From Rachicladosporium sp. CCFEE 5018 (Eukaryota; Ascomycota; Dothideomycetes; Cladosporiales; Cladosporiaceae): a DNA stretch of 64,000 bases. The notes beneath the pieces are model-generated. The model ran no database searches. It saw only the letters and a list, made by a program, of their open reading frames with translations, and was not told the DNA's origin. The first letter of the stretch is position 1; the number at the start of each line of letters is the position of its first letter. The stretch lies in assembly GCA_002077045.2 (NCBI GenBank), contig KZ111143.1, positions 917,465 to 981,464 on the forward strand, written 5' to 3'. Positions 55,136 to 64,000 of this stretch are shown here, one piece after another. The position numbers and the translations under genes were made by a program.

Positions 55136-57409
55136 ATGCCTCACTATACCCTTCCCATCCTCCCTCCGAGCGCATCTCACAACGCCCCCAAATCCCCTCC
55201 CTCAACCCTCTACACCCTCTCCGAACCTCCTTACCACGGCCAGCTCCCGACAGACCACTCAACCTACCGCTCCACCTCCCCAAACACCGCCATAGTAATC
55301 GACAATGGCAGCTCCGCCCTCCGCGCCGGCTGGTCCCACACACCAACCCCCCAACTCCAGTTCCCGCCCCTCATGGCCCGCTACATGGACCGGAAGCTGA
55401 ACAGAAAGCTTACATTTGTGGGAAGCGAGATCTTCTTCGATGGCACGGCGCGGGGTCAGGCAAAGAGCGTGTATGAGGTGGGGAGTAATGTGGTCAATAA
55501 TTGGGACGTGCAAGAGGGGATACTAGACTACGTGTTCTGCAAGCTGGGCATAGATGGGTCGACAGGGGCAGTGGATAGGCCGGTAGTCATGACGGAGCCG
55601 CTGGCGAATTTGGGCTACGCGCGGAAGACTATGGGTGAGATGCTGTTCGAGCTCTATGGTGTGCCCGCGGTCGCGTATGGCGTGGATGCGCTTTTCAGCT
55701 ACCGGCAGAACGGCGGGAGCACGGGGTTGGTGGTCAGTGGAGGGAACATGAGTACGGTGTTGATACCTGTGGTGGATCGGCAGCCGATGATAGCGCATGC
55801 AACGAGGCTGGACTGGGGGAGGGCAAAGTGCGTGGATTACTTGAAGGATCTGCTGAAGGTGAAGTACCCGGGATTGCTGACGACGGGGAAGGTGACGGAT
55901 GTGCAGGTCGAAGATCTAATACAACGGCATTGTCATGTATCATTGGACTATGACCGGGAGACGGTGCAAATGCTTGACTGGACTGGGCTGGAGGAGCGGG
56001 ACCATGTCGTTCAGCTACCCTACCAGGAGAAGGAGATTGTGCAGAAGAGCGAAGAGGAACTGCGGCGGGCAGAGGAGAAGCGGAGAGAGGGCGGACGGAG
56101 ACTGCAAGAGCAAGCTGCTAAGATGCGCCTGGAGAAGCTGATACGCAAAGAGGAAGAACTCTCCTACTTCAAGGACCTGCACGTACGTGTCCTCGCCGCT
56201 CCCACCAAGAAAGCCGCCCGCGACATCCTCGATGAAGACGACGACATCAAAGACGAAGCCTTCCTCGACCGAAAAATCAAGGAAATGGAGAAGTCGATCC
56301 GAAAGCAACGCAACAAAGATGTCGGCGACGTCGAAGAGCCCGAAGGACCTGCGGAACCGCCCTCCTACCCGCTGCTTGACATTCCGGACGAAGAGCTCAG
56401 CGAAGACAGTCTTAAGACGAAACGCGCCCAGCGCCTACTAAAAGCAAATCACGACGCGCGACTTCGAGCCAAAGCCGAGAAAGCAGCCGAAGCGACCCGG
56501 CAAGCCGAACTGCAACGACTGGACGACGACCGCAGAGCCCTGGACCTACCAGCCTGGATAGCAGACCACCGTGCACAGCGCGCCGCCACCCTACAAAAGA
56601 TCCGCGATCGCGAGAGGCTGAGAGCAGACCTCGGAAACCGCAAATCCCACGCCGCGCAGCAACGAATGAAGACTCTCACCTCCCTAGCAGCCGACACAGT
56701 CGCCGGCCGCAAACGGCGCCGCGGCAGAGACGACGACGAAGATTTCGGTGATGATGCTGAAGCCTGGAACGTCTATCGGGACATTACGTACGGCAAAGAA
56801 GACGACGATGACGGCGAGAACGAGGACGAGGAGTTAGCGAGCCAGTTGAAAGCTGTGGAGGCTAGGTTGTTGGAGTTTGATCCGGAGTTTGGGGAGCAGA
56901 GCACGCAGGAGGCGCAGAAGGATTGGACGAAGAGTTTGGTGCATGCCTTTTCGAGGGGGCCTTGGCCGTTTGATCCGGAGAGTGCGAGGGAGGGGGCGCA
57001 GTTGCATTTGAATGTTGAGAGGATTCGGGTGCCGGAGGTTATATTTCAGCCATCTATTGCTGGGGTGGATCAAGCGGGGATTGTGGAGATTGCGCAGGGT
57101 ATACTGGGTGATAGACTCGCTGGCCATCCGGCGAGAGGAGGGGTGGCGGGTGATGTGTTCTTGACGGGAGGGTACTCGCTTTTCGAGAACTTTGATCGGC
57201 GGTTTGAGAGTGAGCTTAGGGCTGTGCTGCCCGTGGATCTGGAGCTAAGGGTGAGGCGTGCGAAGGACCCACTGCTGGATGCTTGGAGGGGCGCGGCGAG
57301 CTGGGCGCAGAGCGTGGAGGGGAGGCAGGCGTTCATCAGTCGGGCGGAGTGGATGGAGAAGGGCGGGGAGTATTTGAAGGAGCATTCGTGTGGGAATGGA
57401 ATGGGTTAG
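55136..57409 (+). CDS. ARP5: Actin-related protein Arp5 (INO80 complex), complete
   Basis: Single exon, 757 residues from the ATG at 55136 (MPHYTLPILPP). An in-frame GTG upstream at 55109 is not a likely eukaryotic start. Arp5 with Ies6 forms the nucleosome-contacting module of the INO80 chromatin remodeller in the nucleus. Actin-fold blocks are AIVIDNGSSALRAGW (phosphate loop), VMTEPLANLGYARKTMGEMLFE and VSGGNMSTVLIPV at about residues 50-240, and the C-terminal FLTGGYSLFENFDRRFESEL. Between them lies the long charged insertion (about residues 310-590, E/K/R-rich, helical) characteristic of Arp5 and absent from actin. The end of the protein (LLDAWRGAASWA) also fits Arp5. It is convergent with RPB10. 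Confidence 0.93.
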   Translation: MPHYTLPILPPSASHNAPKSPPSTLYTLSEPPYHGQLPTDHSTYRSTSPNTAIVIDNGSSALRAGWSHTPTPQLQFPPLMARYMDRKLNRKLTFVGSEIFFDGTARGQAKSVYEVGSNVVNNWDVQEGILDYVFCKLGIDGSTGAVDRPVVMTEPLANLGYARKTMGEMLFELYGVPAVAYGVDALFSYRQNGGSTGLVVSGGNMSTVLIPVVDRQPMIAHATRLDWGRAKCVDYLKDLLKVKYPGLLTTGKVTDVQVEDLIQRHCHVSLDYDRETVQMLDWTGLEERDHVVQLPYQEKEIVQKSEEELRRAEEKRREGGRRLQEQAAKMRLEKLIRKEEELSYFKDLHVRVLAAPTKKAARDILDEDDDIKDEAFLDRKIKEMEKSIRKQRNKDVGDVEEPEGPAEPPSYPLLDIPDEELSEDSLKTKRAQRLLKANHDARLRAKAEKAAEATRQAELQRLDDDRRALDLPAWIADHRAQRAATLQKIRDRERLRADLGNRKSHAAQQRMKTLTSLAADTVAGRKRRRGRDDDEDFGDDAEAWNVYRDITYGKEDDDDGENEDEELASQLKAVEARLLEFDPEFGEQSTQEAQKDWTKSLVHAFSRGPWPFDPESAREGAQLHLNVERIRVPEVIFQPSIAGVDQAGIVEIAQGILGDRLAGHPARGGVAGDVFLTGGYSLFENFDRRFESELRAVLPVDLELRVRRAKDPLLDAWRGAASWAQSVEGRQAFISRAEWMEKGGEYLKEHSCGNGMG

Positions 57410-57726
57410 ATGCTTTGGCATAGCAGTGCAGTCTCCGGCGGCGTCCGTTGAGATAGTCCTGTTCATAACGATACCTCTGCTTCGGCTGGCCATCTCAGTT
57501 CCACAAACCCACGGAACGATCACATTCCGCTCACCACCTCAGTCGCCTCTCTGCCGGTCCTCCATACCGCGTGAAGACTTGTGCGAGCTCCCCCCGCAAC
57601 TCGATAGGGCTTCTCTGGTATCTTCCTCAATTCGGCACCCTCAACCATTTTCCCGTACCAATCCTCGAACGCCGTGCAAACGTGTTCCCGATCCCCAGAA
57701 CGCCTTCGATGATTTCCCTCAAATGC
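57410..57726. other. Spacer between convergent ARP5 and RPB10 (contig C)
   Basis: Homologous to 37658-37976 with scattered changes and small indels. Nothing else seen. Confidence 0.6.
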
Positions 57727-58119
57727 TTACGCCCTTCCACCCGTCTTCAAAATCTCCCGCTCTGCAGGATTGTATCGCAACAACTTCTCAATGAGGTCCA
57801 CATGCGTCAGCAACATTCTCCGGCAGCAGTAGCGCGTCAGGCCTAGTTCGTCGAGTGCGGCCCTACGTTGCTATCAGTATGTTTCCGGATACGTGAAACG
57901 CGATGTATCGCAACGAGAACCGCGGCATTGGAAGGAATCGCACCCTTCTGTCATCGCCTCGCCATTCTCAGCTTGCTCCGGGTCGATGAGTTTGACGTAT
58001 TTGTTCCAGAGGTCGCCGACGACCTGAAGAGAGGGGGTTAGTGAGCGGGTGGAGATGAGAGGGGAAAGCGAGGGGAGGCGCACTTTGCCGCAGGAGAAGC
58101 AGCGGACGGGGATGATCAT
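57727..58119 (-). CDS. RPB10: RNA polymerase shared subunit Rpb10, contig C copy
   Basis: Exons 58119..58084, 58023..57944, 57862..57727; 83 residues. All splice sites and exon lengths match the copy at 37977-38368, and the zinc-binding CFSC and RYCCRR pairs are intact. Intron 2 is one base longer and clearly changed (for example TTCC for TTGC near its donor), while the exons are almost unchanged, which supports the exon model. Confidence 0.93.
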
Positions 58120-58333
58120 CTTGGCGGACTTTGTATGCTCTGTAAGCTTTGTCGGCGGACTTGGACTGTTTGCGACAGCGCGGTGGTGATCGCGAGTGTG
58201 AGGTCAAAGATTTGGTGGTAGAGTCGGCTTTAGCGCGGGGTTAAGCGAGCTTCTCGAAAAAAGATCGGGGACATGAAACTCGAGAGCTCATAGTCAAGTA
58301 CCACACTCTCACTTGACATCCCCTCACTACCTG
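58120..58333. promoter_or_regulatory. Divergent promoter between RPB10 and NAN1, contig C copy
   Basis: 214 bp, the same length as 38369-38582 with a single difference that I can see (GGTGGTAGA here, GGTGGTGGA there). Confidence 0.6.
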
Positions 58334-61300
58334 ATGTCGTTAGATATAATGGCGGAAGCTACAAGCATTAAGAGAAAGTCAATGGACGATGAGACTCCAG
58401 CAAACATGACAAAGCACAGGAAGCGAAGGAAGACGGGTAGATCGAATGCCATCGCCGACACAGACGTCGCAGTTCCAAGACGCGGTTCCAGATCGGAGCA
58501 TTCGACGCCGGTCAGGCAGAAACCTGTAAACAATGTGCAGTACACGGCGCCAACGGTTGCGCCCAGTGCAGCTGCGAGGCTTCAACGGAACGAAGCGAAG
58601 AAACTGAGGAAAGCTGCCGAGAAGGCAGGCAACAGGCCGGGCGAGGATAGCGATGTCAAGGCGCCCTATACAGGGGCTGTTGAGAAGCGGAAGAAGCCAA
58701 AGGTCGAGGTGCAGGTGCCGGAGCCGGTGCCTAAGGACGACGAGGTAGGGTCTGCGCCTCTGGTCATCGCAAATGAAACCGGATTCGATCTCGAGCCAGT
58801 ATTGACGACGCCCAAGATTAAGCAAAAGCGCCCGCTGGTCGTCGTAGTCGGCCACAGCTCCAAGCGGGGAAGAGTTGAGGAGACCGACTACCTCGCCTCG
58901 AACGCGACGGCCGGCAAGTACATCGACCATGATCCGATCTACATTACCGACAGCAATGGCGACGACTTCGTGGTCGTTGGGAGCCAGGGCAAGGTACAAG
59001 TACTGTCTGTGCAGTCTTCGCTTGCAGTCGCATCTCTGGATCTGGGGCCCGGAGCTCATGTCGTCGGCGTCGCACGCACTACTAGTCCACACGAGATTGA
59101 TCTTCTGAACGACAAGGGTGAGGTCGCAACTTGGAATTGGGAGACCGGGATGTATGACAAGGATAGAAGGCCACTGCTCCTGGTACCACCTCCTTCTGCC
59201 GCCTTGCATCGATTGATGGTGAAGCTGCCACTATTGGCACTCGCGTCTTTGCCACCTTGACCGACACGGGCAGTGTCATATGCGCCGGATCCAAGGAACT
59301 CTACAAGACGAAGCACCTTCTGACTGATGTCACGACTCTACCTGGCGGCTGCTACATTGTTGCGCGCGGAGTAGAGCATCTGTGTATCGGACGTCGAACG
59401 TCACCCGAGACAAGCATCGCAGACATGACATGGGTCGAGATGCAGATGCCTGGCCAGATCACCACTTTAGACACTGCTCTCGGGCATGTCAGTAGCAAGG
59501 CGAAGGCAAAGCTACGTCTGCGTGTTGCGATCGGACTTAGCGATGGCCAGATCCTGCTCTACGATAACATGTCGTCGCTGTTCTTCAGTCAGCAGGACGC
59601 GGAGCAGCTAATCCCTCGGAAGCTGCACTGGCATCGCGAGGCTGTGAACTCGGTCAAGTTCTCTGCAGACGGCAACTACCTCATCTCGGGCGGCAAGGAG
59701 ACCGTGCTGGTGTTGTGGCAGCTCGAGACAGGCAAGAAGCAATTCTTACCGCATCTAACATCAGAGATCAACCGCATCGTGGTTAGCCCGCGCGGCGATC
59801 GATATGCAATACAGATGGGTGACAACTCAATCATGGTCCTGTCCACCGGCGAGCTTAAGCCTGTCGCAGTGTTCGCGGGCATACAGATGATCACTCGGCC
59901 GAAGTCGGCAGTTAAACGCTCGCAAGTGGACTACACTCCTGCGGCGATACTGCATCCACAACAACCAGATCAATTACTCCTGACCGTGCCGTCCACGCAG
60001 CCAAAGACAGAAATGGACGTCTCTGCTCGACCCTTCCTACAGACTTTTGATCTGACAAACTCCCGCCACATCTCACGCCAGGCGCTAACGCGAAACAATG
60101 TCACGGACTTCAACCTCGGACCTGACGGGACTGCCATCATCCCACCTGATGTCACTGATATAGCTATAACGCCCAACGGTCAATGGCTGGCTACTGTAGA
60201 CGACTGGTACCCTCCTGCGGCTGACGTTACGCATTGGGCTGGCGATAAGGAGCAAGTCGACGAGGAGCAGCGAAGACGCCGGGAATCGTACTTGAAATTC
60301 TGGCAGTGGGACGCAGCGCAGCAGCTCTGGTCGCTGACCACGCGTGTCGACGGTCCACATACGCGCTCGTCTTTGGTGCTTCCTGGAACTGGTGAAGTGT
60401 TCGCTTTGAGCTCTGATCCGACAGGCAACGCATTCGCGACAGTCGGCGAAGACTCATGCGTGAAGATCTGGAGATCCAAGACCCGCGTGCGTCAGACAAC
60501 TGCTGCAAAGGGCAAGCCAGAAGCTATCAAGGAGACTGACTGGTACTGCAAAAGGTCCATCGAGCTCCCTCGCCAGATGCCCCGCCTTGACTCGGATGCG
60601 GCGGAACTCGACGACGAGACACTGCACTCGCCTTCCAAAGCAGTCATGGCTTACTCTCAGGATGGCTCACTCATAGCAGTCTGCTTGCGATATGACAGAG
60701 TCATGGCGGCACCTGTGGTACATCTTATAGACGCATTTACCGGCGAGATCAAGTCCAGCAATGCTTCACTCATCACCGGGATACCATTGGATCTAGCTTT
60801 CTTGGGCCGCTACATTGTTGCATTGTCCACTAAGGTTATGAGAGTTTGGAACCTTGTGGAGGATAGATTGCAATACAACATCGCGATCTACGGAAGTGAG
60901 AGCTCGTTGCAGCCGTTAATGGCTGTCAACAGTGAAGAAAGGACGATCGCCTTGTTCACGCCGGCTGTGAAGCTTGGTAAGGACAATAAGAAACACAAAG
61001 ACGACGCTCCCATGCGGGTGCGCGTATACAACGTGACTGAAAGTACCCCAATCGGCTCTGATGTGACCCTTGAGACCGGACTAGTAGCACTACTGGCTGG
61101 TGGTAACGGGCGGCGTGGATACGTACTCCTCGGAGTGGATGCGACGGTGCGCCTTCTCACGGGGCAACGTACAGGCGCAAAAGCTGGGATAGTGTACGCC
61201 GGAGCACAAGATCAAGCAATCGAGGCGCCCGTGAGAGACAACTTGCCAGATTTGGGCGCTGCCGTGCTCAACGGCACGAAAGCTGAGGATGAAGAGGTAG

Positions 61301-61503
61301 GTGCCGAGGATGACAGGCCGGTGATTAGGCCAGAGGAGCTAGCCAGAGTCTTGGAAGAAGCTGGATCAGTGAGGGAGATGTGGAGGGCTGTTGCTGCTCT
61401 TTGCGGCAGACCGCCTCTCCATGTGCCACAGCACAAGACAAATGCTGCGCTAGAGGGCGCTGTGGATGTCATGGAGATAGACTCGGAAGAGGAGAGTGAC
61501 TAG
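58334..61503 (+). pseudogene. NAN1: NAN1/UTP17 copy with a 1-bp frameshift
   Basis: Same start (ATG 58334) and stop as the intact copy but 3,170 bp instead of 3,171. The frame holds to about 59160 (ETGMYDKD), then shifts and stops at 59258-59260; the correct frame resumes as SFCRLAS-type sequence and runs intact to 61503. Alignment to 39400-39450 places the missing base between about 59161 and 59190, inside the most diverged segment. If the deletion is real, this copy makes only the basic N terminus and part of the propeller (about 308 residues). A sequencing or consensus error is equally possible, since the downstream frame shows no further decay. About a quarter of residues differ from the other copy before the break, against about 3% in the last 540. 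Confidence 0.8.
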
Positions 61504-62035
61504 GTAGCGCTGAATGTACATTAATTTGTATCATGTAGCTCTCTCCAGAAAATGAACGTTTCCTGTGCTGCTGTAATCTTACTCACAACCATGGCTTCAA
61601 CGTGCAATGTTTCAGCGAGAGATGATCGTGGCCTCGCAGCCATTCGGTCCTCTTTCGCCACCACGTTTCTTTCACGAGGGTCATGGAAGTGCTCATGCTT
61701 CCATCACTCGAGCCGCAGCCGTAGAACGCCATCTTCCACGCGGGTGAGAGTCTGTTCCAACGCGCACAGCCACGCAGCATATCACTGTTGTCGCTCATAG
61801 TCAACGGTCAGAGATGTGGCGCCAGTGGCCATGTTGCTAGGCGCAGAAGAGTGACGTTCGCGATCTGCGGCGGACTCGAGAGTGGTCCGAGTGCGTTGAA
61901 TACCTAGCATTACGTGGTCCATATCGACCAATTGAACATTGTGTAAGACCGGTGTCTTTTGACAAGCAGCACCGTTCCTACACTTGCTAAGCCTCGGCCT
62001 GTTCGTTCCTCGTAGCATCTGGTCATCGCATAGTC
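61504..62035. other. Spacer between convergent NAN1 and DAD4 (contig C)
   Basis: Homologous to 41754-42267. It has a replaced segment of about 30 bp near 61587-61620. The 71-codon minus-strand frame at 61798-61583 is not called as a gene. Confidence 0.5.
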
Positions 62036-62512
62036 CTAGTCATCGCGTCCAGCACCTCTCGCCGTCGAAGTAGGGTCTTTGAGACTGTCCGTCGCTACAC
62101 CAGGTCCGTCAGCTGCATGTCGTTAGTGAAAGAGGGTTGGATTCGTGAGTGTACCCTCAAGATGGAACAGCACATTCGACTGGTAGTTCTTTAACATCTG
62201 CGCCACGAGCTCGACGTTCATGTTTTGTACGTTGATTTCCTGCGACGTCCTATCAGCGGAGAAATGCGTTGAGGCGAGTTGTGGGCAATGGGCTACTTGG
62301 AGGGATTTGTTCAGCACCATGACGGCTTCGTTGAGCTTTTCCTGGGCGGCTGTCAGAGCTAGGCAGGGTCTGCAGAGGCTTCAGGATGAGGGTGAACATA
62401 CGACATTGGTGATTATGCGCGAGAGGAAGAGGGACTGTTGGTGCTCGTGTGGACTCTCCTGTGGGACAGTCAGGCGGTGTTCTGGAGGTGAGGTAAAGGT
62501 GGTACTTGCCAT
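62036..62512 (-). CDS. DAD4: DASH complex subunit Dad4, contig C copy
   Basis: Exons 62512..62510, 62458..62402, 62341..62297, 62239..62155, 62094..62036; 82 residues, with the same exon lengths as the other copy. The intron after the ATG here begins GCAAGT, the textbook donor of GC-AG introns, and ends CACAG. The conserved Dad4 core is intact, with a few changes such as LL to LF in exon 2, M to L after VELVAQ, and a more altered C-terminal tail. Intron 2 has diverged strongly, while the exons on either side are conserved. Confidence 0.88.
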
Positions 62513-62831
62513 TGCGCCGCCGTCTCGCTATTCGAGTGTTGGGCTACTGGAGTTGATGCATGTGAGTTTGATGCGATAAGGTATGTTCACCTCGTGTGTT
62601 GTCGCGTCAAACGCGTCGATCGTGAACTCCGCACTTTGGCATCACCAACTCCGCAAACCTTGCCGTGATGAATAGGGGCCTCAATGTAGCTCAGCATCTC
62701 ATATGTTGCACACCTGGAAACACATTGGCAAAAAGACGACGATGTTGTTCAAGATTCTACAAATTAATATCTCAATGTGAGACCAGACGTAGTGTTGTTG
62801 ATGCACATGATTAATCAGACTAACGCAGGTC
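62513..62831. other. Promoter-side spacer of DAD4 (contig C)
   Basis: Homologous to 42743-43070 near DAD4 and clearly diverged toward the oxidoreductase end (about 62660-62780). No other feature. Confidence 0.55.
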
Positions 62832-64000
62832 TCACAGGTGACTTCTGGGTATCTCTGGCGGATTCTGCACGAAGAAAGATCGCAGTGTCTCGAGTTCCAT
62901 GCCCTGAAACCTCTCGCGGCATAATGCAAACTCCTCCGTTGGGAAATACTCATCAATCGTCTTCTGTGGCTGACCAGAGATCATGTCCGCAAGTGCTCGT
63001 CCAGACTGCCAACAATGGACCATGCCATAGCCACTGAAACCTGCAGCGATCCATTCGCTGCCAGTAGCGCCAAGGCTGAGCTTCGTTGGGGTGAGCTCTG
63101 GCGGGACCATGCCTACAAGAGGGAAAGCATCCGGTGTGAAGCCCATCACGCCTGTCCAGGCTTGCTTCAGAGCCGTACCTTCGCCAGCCTCGAAGTGTTT
63201 TGGCAGAATAGAGCAAAGGTGGGCTAGGCCTGGCTTATTCAGAGCAGAGTCGTCGGTGACGCCGAGCTCTACCGCGCCTACTTCCTTGGCTTGCTGAGCG
63301 CCGCCACCCAGGAACACTAGACCTTCACTATCTCCCGCCTGGGTCATGTAGTCGAACCCACCACCAGGCCAGCACAGGGACCAGCTGTATGAATGACCAA
63401 GTCTGGGCAATTCGCTTGAGGGCGTTTGAGCTGACATTTGCCCTCTCACCGGGATGATCTTGCTTGCCAGAGCCGGGAGAAGGTGTGATGCATGGCCGTT
63501 GGTACAGTGTACGACATGTTGAGTGCGAATGGTGCCTCGAGGCGTACGGACCAGGTAAGGACATGACGGATCATCATTGGCTGAGATGGACAAGACTGGT
63601 GACTTCGCCTCCAGCGAAAATGACTTGTGTTTCGAGAGCAGGCGTTCGAGTGCTCCAGTGATGAGCCGATACGGCCAGAGTGCTGCTGCGGGTGACGCAA
63701 TGATCCCATATGCTCCTGGCATGCCATGTTTCTGCAGTTCGTATCAGCATGGGCTTCATTGTGGTGGGACATCGGCAGTGTAGCACATACTTCATGTGCT
63801 TCTTGGCCATTAATGACGAAATACCGATCCCGCCACTCCGGAAAGTCCTCAAGCAGGGCCTCTAAGCCATCTTTGATGCCCTGATCATACACTGCCGTCA
63901 AGCTCTGCACATCTCTGAAATGTGCGTCCCCAAAGCCCTCGTCAAAAACCTCTCGCGCCAATTGGCGAGTAGCGTCCACATGACTACGTCTAAACTTCAC
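62832..64000 (-). CDS. FAD-dependent oxidoreductase, contig C copy (5' end outside window)
   Basis: Exons 63791 leftward from the window edge (63791..>64000) and 63731..62832. The donor here is a stronger GTATGT and the acceptor CTGCAG; the frame is intact. The C-terminal FAD-binding segments GVMGFTPDAFPLVG and AAGFSGYGMVHCW are conserved with the other copy, and identity over the last 296 residues is roughly 90% by eye. A 12-bp in-frame deletion relative to contig B lies near 63876 (GIKDGLEALL). The N-terminal dinucleotide-binding motif is beyond the window. Confidence 0.85.

Larger units (their letters stand above)
55694..64000. repeat. ARP5-RPB10-NAN1-DAD4-FAD block, contig C copy
   Basis: Counterpart of 35942-44251; see there. 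Homology begins at the first base of contig B and runs to the window edge. Confidence 0.92.

Noticed and set aside
1..64000. Search for CRISPR arrays, transposons, terminal repeats and secondary-metabolite genes
   Set aside because: No array of spaced repeats, transposase or reverse transcriptase motifs, or polyketide/peptide synthase domains were visible in the translations.

Overview
This window is nuclear DNA of a filamentous ascomycete. Genes carry short introns (about 50-65 bp, GTAAGT-type donors, CTAAC/CTGAC branch sites) and there are no operons. Product types (a KapC-like bZIP factor, a ZtGT2-type glycosyltransferase, a WSC/copper radical oxidase, DASH subunit Dad4) fit Pezizomycotina, probably Dothideomycetes. 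Two diverged copies of one block suggest a heterozygous, hybrid or duplicated genome of the kind reported for black yeasts such as Hortaea werneckii; the species is inference only. I rebuilt exon structures by hand from splice signals and reading frame, and each complete model closes to a multiple of three.

Layout. 1-1322: 3' end of POL1 (DNA polymerase alpha). 1969-2712: F-box-like protein. 4921-6245: PDB1 (pyruvate dehydrogenase E1 beta). 7741-8875: KapC-type bZIP. 12249-15308: F-BAR/SH3 cytokinesis protein. 16533-19464: RBR ubiquitin ligase with an internally repeated N-terminal module. 20030-31806: three cell-surface genes in a row (GT2 polysaccharide synthase, membrane-anchored GH16, six-WSC copper radical oxidase). 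Then TOM6 and SLH1. Long spacers (up to 3.4 kb) lie between the first genes and hold no gene I can support.

From 31 kb on, the sequence consists of three contigs joined by two 100-N gaps. The last 4,716 bases of contig A (31126-35841) recur, identical wherever I compared them, as the first 4,716 bases of contig C (47210-51925). Contig B (35942-47109) is a diverged second copy of contig C from 55694 to the window end, with the same gene order: ARP5, RPB10, NAN1/UTP17, DAD4, FAD oxidoreductase. The simplest reading is that A and C overlap and B is the alternative haplotype or homeolog; a true tandem duplication with its junction in the second gap is not excluded. B has an intact NAN1, whereas the C copy is 1 bp shorter and frameshifted. 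Divergence between the copies is patchy, with an abrupt change inside NAN1.

Most genes are housekeeping: DNA replication, pyruvate oxidation, mitochondrial import, rescue of collided ribosomes, INO80 chromatin remodelling, shared RNA polymerase subunit, ribosomal RNA processing, kinetochore. I found no CRISPR, transposon or biosynthetic cluster. The most unusual items are the mosaic duplicated block, a GC-AG intron directly after the DAD4 start codon, the repeated module in the RBR ligase, and exon-unit duplication in the WSC protein.
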